Assembly (NCBI RefSeq): GCF_029892685.1
Contig: NZ_JARXVD010000021.1
Location: forward strand, 1 to 64,000
Origin: Mycobacterium sp. OTB74
GTDB taxonomy: Bacteria; Actinomycetota; Actinomycetes; Mycobacteriales; Mycobacteriaceae
Direction: 5' to 3'
DNA: 64,000 bases
In this document: one piece after another, positions 31,724 to 40,342 of the stretch
How positions within the stretch are numbered: the stretch's first letter is position 1
Layout: every line of letters begins with the position of its first letter
The notes under the pieces: model-generated
What the model saw: only the letters and a program-made list of their open reading frames with translations
Database searches by the model: none
Told to the model about the DNA's origin: nothing
Position numbers and translations under genes: made by a program

Positions 31724-32449
31724 TTGACTCAGATGCACACCGGAACCGCTCGGGCGACGGTTACCGGTCACTACCGAGAATTGGCAGCGCAGGGTGCTGC
31801 TGATCTCGTGGGTGCCGGCGCGCTCGATATCCTTCGCTGGACCGACGAACACCTGGCCGGTAGCTATGTGATCGCGTCGAGCATGCAGGACGCGGTGCTG
31901 GTCCATCTGGCCTCGCGGGTGCGGCCGGGTGTCGACGTGATCTTCCTGGACACCGGCTACCACTTCGCCGAGACGATCGGCACTCGCGATGCCGTGGCCG
32001 CCTGCTATGACGTCAACGTCATCAGCACACATCCAGAAATAAGTGTGGCCGAACAAGATCTGCTACTGGGCAAGGACCTGTTCGCCCGCGATCCGAACGA
32101 GTGCTGTCAGCGACGCAAAGTGCAACCGCTGTCCCGTGCCATGCGCGGCTACTGCGGTTGGGTGACTGGCGTGCGCCGTGCCGACTCCCCCGACCGCGCC
32201 GATACCCCGGTGATCGCGTTCGACGAGAACTTCGCCATGGTGAAGGTGAACCCGCTGGCCGACTGGACCGACGACGACGTCCAGTGCTACATCGCCGAAC
32301 ACGACGTTATGGTGAATCCGCTTGTCCACGAGGGCTATCCGTCGATCGGCTGCGCTCCGTGCACGACCCGTCCCACACCGGGCGCAGAGGTGCGCAGTGG
32401 CCGCTGGCAGGGCTGGGGCAAGGACGAGTGCGGACTGCACGCGTCCTGA
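31724..32449 (+). CDS. cysH: APS/PAPS reductase (assimilatory)
   Basis: I choose TTG at 31724, five bases after CGGAG; ATG at 31733 is the alternative. About 241 residues. The N-type ATP-sulfurylase-like domain has SSMQDAVLVHLASRV, then FLDTGYHFAETI. Cysteine pairs ECCQRRKV and CAPCTTRP coordinate a [4Fe-4S] cluster, which marks adenylyl-sulfate (APS) reductases; ECGLH contains the catalytic Cys at the C-terminus. Reduces APS to sulfite for cysteine synthesis. No sirA or other sulfate gene is adjacent here. Confidence 0.93.
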   Translation: MTQMHTGTARATVTGHYRELAAQGAADLVGAGALDILRWTDEHLAGSYVIASSMQDAVLVHLASRVRPGVDVIFLDTGYHFAETIGTRDAVAACYDVNVISTHPEISVAEQDLLLGKDLFARDPNECCQRRKVQPLSRAMRGYCGWVTGVRRADSPDRADTPVIAFDENFAMVKVNPLADWTDDDVQCYIAEHDVMVNPLVHEGYPSIGCAPCTTRPTPGAEVRSGRWQGWGKDECGLHAS

Positions 32450-32455
32450 CGGTCG

Positions 32456-33340
32456 CTACTGGCCGTTGCTGACGCCGCCTGAGTTGGCGCCCGGAATGTC
32501 TTTGATGGGGAAGTTCGGCATCGGCGGCGGCGACGGCGTATTGGGCAGAGTCGGGATCTCAGCCGGCGGAATGTCGTTGAGCCCGTTGACCGGTGGCCCA
32601 TTGTCGCGGCTGCCGTAAGACGTGCCCGGCTCGCGCGGGCCGACCATCTGCGTGACGGTCACCATGTGGTAGCCGTTGGCCTTGAGCACCGGGATGAACT
32701 GCTGCACAAGGTCAACCGTCGACGAATAAGTGTCGTGGAACAGCACCACCGAGTTCGGTTTGATCTGAGTCATCAGCATGTACCGGGTGGCGGCGGTGTT
32801 GGAGTCGTTGGCCCAGTCGAACGGGATGACGTCCCAGTTGATGTCAGCCAGGCCCTGCTTCTTCGCCTCGGCCAGCACCGCATCGTTGATCAGACCGCCC
32901 GCGGTGCGAAACAGCTTGGGCCGCTGGCCCGTTGCCTTCTCGACCGCGTCGCTGGCCTTGGACAGCTGGCTCGGAATGTCCTCGGGCGGAATGGTGGTCA
33001 TGTTGGGGTGTTCCCAGGTGTGCTGACCAAGTTCCATGCCGGCTTCCACGACGCGCTTGGCGCCCTGCGGGTTGGCCGCGACCTTGTTGCCGATCTCGAA
33101 GAACGTCGCCTTGGCGTCGTTGTCCTGCAGGATCTTCAGCAGCCGATCTGTGTACGGGCTGGGGCCGTCGTCGAAGGTCAGCGCTATGCACTTGTACTTG
33201 CTGCAGTCCACCTCGTCAGCCTTGGCGACATGTCCGGTCAGGCTGCCCACCACCACGATGGTCACCCCAGCGCAGACGCCCAGCACAGTCCGCCAGTAGG
33301 ACCATGTCGGGGTGTCGGGGCGTCGCAGTCGCACCCGCAC
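32456..33340 (-). CDS. polysaccharide deacetylase (NodB domain)
   Basis: 294 residues, matching Rv1096. One N-terminal membrane anchor (WRTVLGVCAGVTIVVVGSLTG) places it outside the membrane. NodB motifs: ALTFDDGPSPYTDRLLKIL (catalytic and metal Asp), GQHTWEHPNM (H-x3-H metal site), FRTAGGLINDAV, NWDVIPFDWAND, and VVLFHDTYSST (His). Probable peptidoglycan deacetylase. The C-terminal ~55 residues are Pro/Asn-rich and disordered. It converges with cysH. Confidence 0.92.
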   Translation of the reverse strand: MRVRLRRPDTPTWSYWRTVLGVCAGVTIVVVGSLTGHVAKADEVDCSKYKCIALTFDDGPSPYTDRLLKILQDNDAKATFFEIGNKVAANPQGAKRVVEAGMELGQHTWEHPNMTTIPPEDIPSQLSKASDAVEKATGQRPKLFRTAGGLINDAVLAEAKKQGLADINWDVIPFDWANDSNTAATRYMLMTQIKPNSVVLFHDTYSSTVDLVQQFIPVLKANGYHMVTVTQMVGPREPGTSYGSRDNGPPVNGLNDIPPAEIPTLPNTPSPPPMPNFPIKDIPGANSGGVSNGQ

Positions 33341-33354
33341 AGCTTACCGAGGCC

Positions 33355-33407
33355 GCGATTTGTGCACGAAAACGTGCGGTCAGCACCCGTGATCGTGCAC
33401 AAATCGC
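33355..33407. repeat. GTGCACGA palindromic repeat, copy 1
   Basis: Arms GCGATTTGTGCACGA and TCGTGCACAAATCGC are perfect over 15 bp with a 23-base centre related to that of the copy at 40223. It lies between the deacetylase and phoH2. Confidence 0.8.
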
Positions 33408-33414
33408 GCTCGGA

Positions 33415-34755
33415 TCAGGGCAGCGTGCCGGGGGTGATCTCCTCGAGCATCTCGGTGACCAGAGCCGCGATGGGCGACCGTTCACTGCGCAACAGGGTGA
33501 TGTGCGCGAACAGCGGGTGCCCCTTGAGCTTCTCGATCACCGCGGCGACGCCGTCGTGCCGTCCCACCCGCAGGTTGTCGCGCTGGGCCACGTCGTGGGT
33601 GAGCACCACCCGCGAACCGGCACCTAATCGGGACAACACGGTCAGCAACACGTTGCGTTCCAGCGACTGGGCCTCGTCGACGATGACGAACGAGTCGTGC
33701 AGCGACCGGCCGCGGATGTGGGTCAGCGGCAGCACCTCCAACATGCCGCGGCTCAGCACCTCTTCGAGCACGGCCGGGCTGGCCAGTCCTTCCAGGGTGT
33801 CGAAAACCGCCTGGGCCCAAGGGCCCATCTTCTCGCTCTCACTACCGGGCAGATAGCCCAGATCTTGTCCACCGACCGCGTACAGCGGCCTGAACACCAC
33901 GACCTTGCGCTGGGTGCGACGCTCCAGCACTGCCTCCAGGCCTGCGCACAGCGCCAGTGCCGACTTGCCAGTGCCGGCCTTGCCGCCGAGCGAGACGATG
34001 CCCACCGACTCGTCGAGCAAAAGATCAAGGGCTACCCGCTGTTCGGCTGACCTTCCCCGGAGGCCGAACACTTCGCGGTCACCTCTGACCAGTTGCACCC
34101 GTTTGTCGGCATTGACTCGCCCCAGCGCGTGCGAGGTACCACCCAGCAACCGAATTCCGGTGTGGCACGGCAGATCCCGCGCTTCGGTGAGGTCGATATC
34201 ACCGTCGGCGAACAGTGCGTCGATTTCCTCCGGCGCCGCGTCCAGTTCGGTCATGCCCGTCCAGCCGGAGGTGATGACGTCCTGTGCGTGGTACTCATCG
34301 GCCGCCAAACCGACCGCACCCGCCTTGACGCGCAGCGGAATGTCCTTGCTTACCAACGTAACTCGCTTGCCTTCGGCAGCGAGGTTGGCAGCACAGGCCA
34401 GGATTCGCGTGTCGTTGTTGTCAGTACGGAATCCCGACGGCAACACCGACTGGTCGATGTGATTCAGCTCGACCTGAAGCGTACCGCCTTGTGTCCCAAC
34501 GGGAATCGGCTGATCCAGCCGTCCGTACTCAAGGCGCAGGTCGTCGAACATGCGCAGCGCCTGTCGAGCAAACCAACCCAATTCATGGTGATGTCGTTTG
34601 CCTTCGAGCTCACTGATGACCACCAGCGGGACAACTACTTCGTGCTCGGCGAATCGCGTGCATGCCCATGGATCGGACAACAACACAGAGGTGTCGAGCA
34701 CATAGGTGCGGCTCTGGCTGGATTGCCGGCCGCGCCGGCCCTGCGAATCAGACAC
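33415..34755 (-). CDS. phoH2: PhoH2: PIN ribonuclease fused to PhoH ATPase
   Basis: GTG start with AAGGAG six bases before it. 446 residues. N-terminal PIN domain (residues ~17-150) keeps acidic residues Asp21 (VLDTSVLL), Glu near 50, Asp115 (NDTRIL) and Asp138. PhoH domain: Walker A G-K-A-G-T-G-K-S at 258-265, Walker B SFVIVDEAQSLE. Mycobacterial PhoH2 is an ATP-dependent RNA helicase/ribonuclease and the toxin partner of PhoAT; matches Rv1095. A 43-codon frame overlapping its start fits phoAT. Confidence 0.95.
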   Translation of the reverse strand: MSDSQGRRGRQSSQSRTYVLDTSVLLSDPWACTRFAEHEVVVPLVVISELEGKRHHHELGWFARQALRMFDDLRLEYGRLDQPIPVGTQGGTLQVELNHIDQSVLPSGFRTDNNDTRILACAANLAAEGKRVTLVSKDIPLRVKAGAVGLAADEYHAQDVITSGWTGMTELDAAPEEIDALFADGDIDLTEARDLPCHTGIRLLGGTSHALGRVNADKRVQLVRGDREVFGLRGRSAEQRVALDLLLDESVGIVSLGGKAGTGKSALALCAGLEAVLERRTQRKVVVFRPLYAVGGQDLGYLPGSESEKMGPWAQAVFDTLEGLASPAVLEEVLSRGMLEVLPLTHIRGRSLHDSFVIVDEAQSLERNVLLTVLSRLGAGSRVVLTHDVAQRDNLRVGRHDGVAAVIEKLKGHPLFAHITLLRSERSPIAALVTEMLEEITPGTLP

Positions 34756-34879
34756 GTGGCGCTCCTTGGCCCGTGCGGTCCCACACGAGCGTTTCGGTGG
34801 ACGCAGCGGTACCTGGACCGGGACCGGTCCCGTTGGAGCCTCGGGTACCGCCCGGATAGCAGAGCATGTCGCTAGCCAT
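34748..34879 (-). CDS. small ORF overlapping phoH2 start, candidate PhoAT antitoxin
   Basis: ATG at 34879 opens 43 codons rich in Gly, Thr and Pro (MASDMLCYPGGTRG...), ending in ...WDRTGQGAPRV. Its stop overlaps the phoH2 GTG by 8 bases. In M. tuberculosis and M. smegmatis a short gene (phoAT) precedes and overlaps phoH2 and acts as its antitoxin. The position matches; the sequence identity to phoAT I cannot confirm. No strong ribosome site precedes it. Confidence 0.55.
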   Translation of the reverse strand: MASDMLCYPGGTRGSNGTGPGPGTAASTETLVWDRTGQGAPRV

Positions 34880-34944
34880 CACCGGCGACGCTACTCCCGG
34901 CCGCCGCTACACGCAGACGGCGCGCCGTGGCCAGTTCGTGACTA

Positions 34945-35769
34945 CTAGATGACGAATTGTGACAGTGACGCGTCGCCGGCCAGGCCCCAGGCCTTGATCC
35001 GATCGGAGATCACCGCGCGCAGCGCAGCGTCATCGAATATGCCGGCGTCAGCAACCACCGCCACCTTGTCCTGATACGCGTCGATATCGGCGCCGACGAC
35101 CTGCAGCGCGGCGGCCCGGGCCGCGATGGCGGCGACGGTCTCTTCGCGGCGGGTCTGAAGGCAGCGCGCCACCAGATTGCCGAAGAACTCCTCATGACGC
35201 TCTTCATCCCGGGCGATCCGGCCGGCCATGGCCGCCAGCACCGGCTCGTCGATCTGCGCCTGCAGGTTACGGGTGAACACAGCATGCGCCCGCTCGAAGA
35301 ACGCCATGAACACCAGCGTCTCGATCTGGCTGTACTTGTCCGCCCGGTAGCCCTTCTGGACGTGCTCGACGCGCACGTCCTCGTTGGCCGTCGGATCGAC
35401 CTGACGGGTGACAACCAGGTAGTTCCGGATCGCGATGGCGTGCAGGTGCTCCTCGGCGGTCCACCGGCCCATCCACCGGCCCCACTTGCCTTCGAGAATG
35501 AAGTGCTCGACCAGTTCGCGGTGGTAGCCGGCCAGGTTGTCCTTGGTGATCAGCAGGATTTCCAGCGCATCGGTGACCGGCTTGGGCAGCGTGACGCTGG
35601 AGGCGTCCCAGTCCTTGCCGCCCAGAAACGCGAAGTTCTCGCCCTGGTCAAACGGCACATAGTCGTGGGCGTACCAGGCTTCCTCAGTCTTGAGGTGCCG
35701 CGCGAGGTTGTCCTCGACGACGGGCTCCAGATCCAGGGTCAGCGCGTTGGCAACCGGTTTCACAGCCAT
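34945..35769 (-). CDS. desA2: acyl-[acyl-carrier-protein] desaturase
   Basis: 274 residues, matching DesA2 (Rv1094). Ferritin-like helical bundle with di-iron ligands: Glu in EEAWYAHDYVPF region, E-E-H-L-H in TAEEHLHAIAIRNY, and D-E-E-R-H in ARDEERHEEFFG. Proposed to introduce a double bond into ACP-bound acyl chains, probably for mycolic acid synthesis. Soluble protein. It lies upstream of phoAT/phoH2 on the same strand. Confidence 0.93.
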   Translation of the reverse strand: MAVKPVANALTLDLEPVVEDNLARHLKTEEAWYAHDYVPFDQGENFAFLGGKDWDASSVTLPKPVTDALEILLITKDNLAGYHRELVEHFILEGKWGRWMGRWTAEEHLHAIAIRNYLVVTRQVDPTANEDVRVEHVQKGYRADKYSQIETLVFMAFFERAHAVFTRNLQAQIDEPVLAAMAGRIARDEERHEEFFGNLVARCLQTRREETVAAIAARAAALQVVGADIDAYQDKVAVVADAGIFDDAALRAVISDRIKAWGLAGDASLSQFVI

Positions 35770-35814
35770 GAAAGTAACTGTAACCCGAGTTCACACGTTT
35801 TTGAAATCATCCAC

Positions 35815-35875
35815 GCCGAAACGGACAAACGGGCCGGGTTTTTTGAGTAACCGCGGCCAGAATGTCGGTTTCGGC
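35815..35875. repeat. palindromic repeat upstream of desA2
   Basis: Arms GCCGAAACGGACA and TGTCGGTTTCGGC (one mismatch) enclose AACGGGCCGGGTTTTTTGAG and CGGCCA. A closely related element is embedded in the FGE gene at 20273-20335. Here it lies between desA2 and glyA. Confidence 0.75.
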
Positions 35876-35883
35876 ACCAGAAA

Positions 35884-37344
35884 TCAGAGCGTCAGGCCCG
35901 GGTACAGCGGGTTGGCGTCCAAAATTTCGGCCTCCGCCGCATGCGCCCAGTCCGCAGTGGCGTCGACCAGCTTGTACTTGGCCTTCGATGATCCATCGGC
36001 GGTCGTGTTCTTCAACACCTCGACCACGATCTCGGCCACCCGGTCGAAGTCCGCGGCCCCGAACCCGCGGGTGGTCAGCGCGGGGGTGCCGAACCGGATG
36101 CCGCTGGTGTACCAGGCCCCGTTCGGGTCGTTGGGGATGGCATTGCGGTTGGTGACGACGCCGGCGTCCAGCAGCGCGGACTCGGCCTGCCGGCCGGTGA
36201 GGCCGAAGGACTGCACGTCCAGCAGCACCAGGTGGTTGTCGGTGCCGCCGGTGACCAGCGTGGCGCCGCGCTTGAGGAAGCCGTCTGCCAGGGCCTTGGC
36301 GTTGTCGGCAACATTCTGGGCGTAGGTCCGGAAGGCGGGCTGACGAGCCTCGGCCAGCGCGACGGCCTTGGCGGCCATCACGTGCGACAGCGGACCGCCG
36401 AGCACCATGGGGCAGCCCTTGTCGACGGCCGGTGCGTACTCCTCGGTGGCCAGCACCAGACCACCGCGCGGGCCACGCAGCGACTTGTGCGTGGTGGTGG
36501 TGGTGACGTGAGCGTGCGGCACCGGATCCTCGTCACCCGTGAAGACCTTGCCGGCGACCAGACCGGCGAAGTGCGCCATGTCGACCATCAAAGTGGCGCC
36601 CACCTCGTCGGCGATCTCGCGCATCTTGGCGAAGTTCACCCGACGCGGGTAGGCGGAGTAACCGGCCACCAGCACCAGGGGCTTGAACTCGCGGGCCGCG
36701 GCGGCGACGGCGTCGTAGTCGATCAGACCGCTCTGCGCGTCGGTGCCGTAGCTGCGCTGGTGGAACATCTTTCCGGAGATGTTGGGCCGGAAGCCGTGGG
36801 TCAGGTGGCCGCCGGTGTCCAGTGACATGCCCATCAGGCGCTGACCGCCAAGGCGAGCGCGCAGCTTCTCCCAGTCCGCCTCGGACAGGTCGTTGACGTG
36901 CTTGGCACCAAGTTCGGCCAGACCCGGAGCCTCGACGCGGGTGGCCAGGATGGCCCAGAAGGCAACCAGGTTGGCGTCGATACCGGAGTGCGGCTGGGCG
37001 TACGCGTAGGGCGCACCGAACAGCTCACGGGCATGCTCGGCGGCCAGCGCCTCGACGGTGTCGACGTTCTGGCAGGCGGCGTAGAACCGGTGGCCGACGG
37101 TGCCCTCGGCGTACTTGTCGGAGAACCAGGTGCCCATGGTGAGCAGCACGGCCGGCGAGGCGTAGTTCTCGCTGGCGATCAGCTTCAGCGAATCCCGTTG
37201 GTCGGCAAGCTCTTTGCGGGTCGCTGCGGCGATCCGCGGCTCGACCGACTCGATGACCCGCAACGCCGCCTGGTAGGCCTCGCTGGCGGTTGCGGCGTAC
37301 TCGGCACCGAGGCCGGAGCTGGACACAGACGAATCAGCGGTCAT
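35884..37344 (-). CDS. glyA: serine hydroxymethyltransferase, long form
   Basis: 486 residues, about 60 longer than the usual 420-430. PLP lysine in VTTTTTHKSLRGPRGG; other SHMT motifs are LIASENYASPAVL, YAEGTVGHRFYAACQNVD, PHSGIDANLVAFWAIL, MVDMAHFAGLVAG, GGTDNHLVLLDVQ, GVVTNRNAIPND and GIRFGTPALTTRGF. Extra length comes from an N-terminal extension, an insertion around residues 130-165 (ATRVEAPGLAELGAKHVNDLSEADWEKLRARLGGQ) and a longer C-terminus. That matches the long SHMT class rather than M. tuberculosis GlyA1 (426 residues) at the same locus. Interconverts serine and glycine with THF. Confidence 0.93.
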   Translation of the reverse strand: MTADSSVSSSGLGAEYAATASEAYQAALRVIESVEPRIAAATRKELADQRDSLKLIASENYASPAVLLTMGTWFSDKYAEGTVGHRFYAACQNVDTVEALAAEHARELFGAPYAYAQPHSGIDANLVAFWAILATRVEAPGLAELGAKHVNDLSEADWEKLRARLGGQRLMGMSLDTGGHLTHGFRPNISGKMFHQRSYGTDAQSGLIDYDAVAAAAREFKPLVLVAGYSAYPRRVNFAKMREIADEVGATLMVDMAHFAGLVAGKVFTGDEDPVPHAHVTTTTTHKSLRGPRGGLVLATEEYAPAVDKGCPMVLGGPLSHVMAAKAVALAEARQPAFRTYAQNVADNAKALADGFLKRGATLVTGGTDNHLVLLDVQSFGLTGRQAESALLDAGVVTNRNAIPNDPNGAWYTSGIRFGTPALTTRGFGAADFDRVAEIVVEVLKNTTADGSSKAKYKLVDATADWAHAAEAEILDANPLYPGLTL

Positions 37345-37454
37345 GCGTTCAGCCTAGTCGGCGGCTGTTTTGGGTACCGAATCGGCCACCGCCGCACACT
37401 CCCCGTCGTCAAGGTTCGCAACCTGCACATCCGTCACGGTGTGTCGTCCGCAGT

Positions 37455-37500
37455 CCCCCACAAGCGGGTGGGGTACCTCCCTCCCGGGGGCGTGCCCCCA
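37455..37500. repeat. GC-rich double hairpin between glyA and DUF885 gene
   Basis: CCCCAC-AAGCGG-GTGGGG and then GGGGGC-GT-GCCCCC lie in the 178-bp gap. Looks like an intergenic repeat or terminator; no gene is here. Confidence 0.45.
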
Positions 37501-37522
37501 CCGCACGCTCGCGGCAGACGAG

Positions 37523-38734
37523 TCAGGCGGCCCGCAGCGCTGACGGCATCAGCGGTTCGTCGAGCAACCGGCCGAACCGCGCCGTCAGCGACACATCGGC
37601 AGGCCGGGCCTCCAGCCAGCCGCGCAGCAACCGGTAGCCCTCGACGTAGGTCGACGTGTACGCCCGCCACAGCGGCGAGGACAGGAACCGCAGCGACTGC
37701 AGCGCTCTGGCCTCGGTGGTCAGTGTCCAGCGCTGCAGAAACACGGCCACCTCATCGGCGTCGCGATCCTCGTCGTGCAGCATCAGTGCAGCGTCCTGAC
37801 GGACGTCGGCCAGCGCGGCGCTGGCGGCCGAAATCGCTTCTGCGCGTTCACCATCGAAGCGCAAACCCAGGTCGGCGTAGATTTCGGCGGCCCAACTCCC
37901 CCACGAGTCGCCAACGACGGCGTACAGCGCCAAGTCCGCCAACCCCTCGGCCATCAGGCACTGCGGGGTGTTGACCAGGAAGATGGTCTGCTCGGCCTGC
38001 CCACCCAGCTCAACCAAGCCGGCCTCTTTGCGGCAGTGCTCGGTGTGATGACCGGGGTAGGACTCGTGGGCCACCAGCCGCGGCAGGTTGGACATCTGCT
38101 GTTTGAGGTCGGCATTCACCGCAACCGTCGAGCGGTAGTTGCCCTCGTAGTAGTTGAAGCCCGACCACGGCTTGTCTGTGACCACCTCATAGTTGATGGT
38201 CTCGGTGTCCGGGAGCGGAAAGTCGGCCCGGACCCGGTCGCGCAGCGCCGACGAGAACGCGTGGATGCATTCCTCCAGCCGCTCGGGCGGGATCTCCTCG
38301 CCGACTCGGTAGGCCTGCATCCGCTCGGCCAGCGGCCCGCTGCCGCCGACTGCCTCGTCGAGTGCGCGGTGCGCCTCCCGGTAGCGGTCCTCGTCGCCCT
38401 TGGAGATGGAGACGTCGAAGTAGGCACGCACCTCGTCGACGAACCCGACGGCCTCCCCGGCGAATTTGCGACCCGCACAGTCCAGCGCCCTCAGGTGCGC
38501 CTTGAGGTATTCGGCACGTTGCTCGGTCAGGCCGGCGCCGTCTACGTCACCAAGCAGACGGCGAGCCTGACGAGCCAGCGCGGCTGGGTCCGGCGCCGGT
38601 TCGTCGGCCACCTGCCGACGCAGCGCCTGGTCACCGGTGAACGAGTCGACGTAGCCCTCCTCGATGCGGTCGAACCGCAGCCCAAGCAGCAGATATTCGC
38701 GGATCAATCGGTCCGTAGCCGACCCAGTGTCCAT
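37523..38734 (-). CDS. DUF885 protein (predicted metallopeptidase-like)
   Basis: 403 residues. The DUF885 family contains an H-E-x-x-P-G-H signature; here it reads LVAHESYPGHHTEH, with a further Glu in MAEGLADLALYAVVGDSWGSWAAEIYADLGLR. This resembles zincin-like peptidases. N-terminal half is helical (RLIREYLLLGLRFDRIEEGYVDSFTGD). No signal peptide. It diverges from coaA with 63 bp between starts. Substrate not known. Confidence 0.85.
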   Translation of the reverse strand: MDTGSATDRLIREYLLLGLRFDRIEEGYVDSFTGDQALRRQVADEPAPDPAALARQARRLLGDVDGAGLTEQRAEYLKAHLRALDCAGRKFAGEAVGFVDEVRAYFDVSISKGDEDRYREAHRALDEAVGGSGPLAERMQAYRVGEEIPPERLEECIHAFSSALRDRVRADFPLPDTETINYEVVTDKPWSGFNYYEGNYRSTVAVNADLKQQMSNLPRLVAHESYPGHHTEHCRKEAGLVELGGQAEQTIFLVNTPQCLMAEGLADLALYAVVGDSWGSWAAEIYADLGLRFDGERAEAISAASAALADVRQDAALMLHDEDRDADEVAVFLQRWTLTTEARALQSLRFLSSPLWRAYTSTYVEGYRLLRGWLEARPADVSLTARFGRLLDEPLMPSALRAA

Positions 38735-38797
38735 ATCGCCCCACGTTAGCCGGTACCCCCGCGTTCATCGCGTCGCCATAACTGCAAGACTGAACAC

Positions 38798-39736
38798 ATG
38801 CCGCGGCCGAGCGAGCCGAGTCCGTACGTCGAGTTCGACCGGCGCCAATGGCGCGCCCTACGTATGGCGACGCCGCTGAAACTCACCGAACACGAACTGT
38901 TGGGTCTGCGTGGCCTGGGCGAGCAGATCGACCTGCTGGAAGTCGAAGAGGTCTACCTGCCACTGGCTCGCTTGATCCACCTGCAGGTGGCTGCGCGGCA
39001 ACGGCTGTTCGCCGCCACGTCCGAGTTCCTCGGAGAACCGCAACAGAACCCGGACCGGCCGGTGCCGTTCATCATCGGAGTCGCGGGCAGCGTGGCGGTC
39101 GGTAAGTCGACCACGGCACGCGTGCTGCAAGCGCTGCTGGCCCGATTCGGCCACCATCCGCGCGTCGACCTGGTAACCACCGACGGCTTCCTGTACCCCA
39201 ACGCCGAGCTGACTCGGCGAAAGATCATGCACCGCAAGGGTTTTCCTGAGAGTTACGATCGCCGGGCACTGATGCGCTTCGTCACCGCGGTCAAGTCCGG
39301 CTCCGATTGCGTATCCGCGCCGGTGTACTCACACCTGCTCTACGACATCGTGCCAGGCGAGAAACACGTGGTGCGGCACCCGGACATCCTGATCATCGAG
39401 GGACTCAACGTCCTACAAACCGGGCCGGCCCTGATGATCTCGGACCTGTTCGACTTCTCGGTATACGTCGACGCCCGGATCGACGACATCGAGAGCTGGT
39501 ATGTATCGCGGTTTCTCGCGATGCGTGCCGGTGCGTTCTCCGACCCGCAGTCGCACTTCCATCACTATTCGACGTTGACCGATGAGCAGGCCATCTTCGC
39601 GGCCCGGGACATCTGGCAGTCGATCAATCTGCCGAATCTGATCGACAACATCCTGCCGACCCGACCGCGGGCGACGCTGGTGCTGCGCAAGGATGCAGAC
39701 CACTCGATCAACCGGCTGCGGCTGCGCAAGCTGTAG
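38798..39736 (+). CDS. coaA: pantothenate kinase type I
   Basis: 312 residues, matching Rv1092c. P-loop in GVAGSVAVGKSTTARVL; EPSPYVEFDRRQWRALR at the N-terminus is typical of CoaA; TTDGFLYPN, RKGFPESYDRRALM, SHLLYDIVPGEKHVV and IIEGLNVLQ carry the catalytic and regulatory residues. First step of CoA synthesis, feedback-controlled by CoA in this class. Confidence 0.96.
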   Translation: MPRPSEPSPYVEFDRRQWRALRMATPLKLTEHELLGLRGLGEQIDLLEVEEVYLPLARLIHLQVAARQRLFAATSEFLGEPQQNPDRPVPFIIGVAGSVAVGKSTTARVLQALLARFGHHPRVDLVTTDGFLYPNAELTRRKIMHRKGFPESYDRRALMRFVTAVKSGSDCVSAPVYSHLLYDIVPGEKHVVRHPDILIIEGLNVLQTGPALMISDLFDFSVYVDARIDDIESWYVSRFLAMRAGAFSDPQSHFHHYSTLTDEQAIFAARDIWQSINLPNLIDNILPTRPRATLVLRKDADHSINRLRLRKL

Positions 39737-39741
39737 CCAAT

Positions 39742-39782
39742 TCGGCGCGCTCCGTAACGGTGAGCGTGACGGAGCGCGCCGA
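39742..39782. repeat. CGCGCTCCGT palindromic repeat, copy 1
   Basis: TCGGCGCGCTCCGT and ACGGAGCGCGCCGA are 14-bp arms around AACGGTGAGCGTG. Same family as 43878-43917. It lies between the convergent coaA and the membrane protein gene and may terminate both. Confidence 0.75.
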
Positions 39783-39791
39783 GATCGCAGA

Positions 39792-40193
39792 TCAGGCCCG
39801 ACGAACGCCGAGGTATTGCAAGTCGGCCATAACCAGCGTGTAGGCCGCGCTGAAGAACATCAGCGCCACCCCCAACGTCGTGAGCGGCCAGACGTTGTCC
39901 ACCACCACCAGCACCGCGGCGACGGTGAACCCCAGGTTGGCGATCGCCACCGCAATACCGGGCGTCCGAACCGATTCCACGCCGGACAGCCAGTAGACGA
40001 CCACGCCGTAAGCGACCAGGATCGCGGCCAACCAGTACTCGACGGCCTTCGGCAGGCCCGACGACACCGACAGCCAACTCGCCGCGGCGGCAAGAACCAC
40101 TCCAGAGAAGGCGCTGAACACGGCGTCGATACGCAGCGCCAGCCGGAGCAGACGATCCGAACGAATGTGGACGGGAGAAACGATGGTGGTCAT
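39792..40193 (-). CDS. four-TM hypothetical protein A
   Basis: I start at ATG 40193 (upstream residues are an unlikely extension). 133 residues: a short head with HIRSDRLLRLALRIDAVFSAFSGVVLAAAASWLSVSSG and four hydrophobic segments, ending LMADLQYLGVRRA. Its neighbour at 40343 has the same plan (SDSLLRFALRVDG...WLQYLGVRRLA), so the two are tandem paralogues. Function unknown; resembles small integral membrane proteins annotated only as hypothetical in mycobacteria. Confidence 0.8.
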   Translation of the reverse strand: MTTIVSPVHIRSDRLLRLALRIDAVFSAFSGVVLAAAASWLSVSSGLPKAVEYWLAAILVAYGVVVYWLSGVESVRTPGIAVAIANLGFTVAAVLVVVDNVWPLTTLGVALMFFSAAYTLVMADLQYLGVRRA

Positions 40194-40222
40194 GGCATTT
40201 CCGTTCTTCGAAGGGGGGTGAC

Positions 40223-40268
40223 TTGTGCACGATTCGGTGCGGTGAGCGCCCGAGATCGTGCACAAATC
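40223..40268. repeat. GTGCACGA palindromic repeat, copy 2
   Basis: TTGTGCACGA and TCGTGCACAA arms around TTCGGTGCGGTGAGCGCCCGAGA. Shares arms and centre with the copy at 33355. It separates the two tandem four-TM genes. Confidence 0.75.
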
Positions 40269-40342
40269 GCGGGCAGAAGGCCGGCGCGGGGGCGTCAACC
40301 GCAACCTCTGTCAGCTGACGCCCCGCACCGGCGGGGAGGGAG

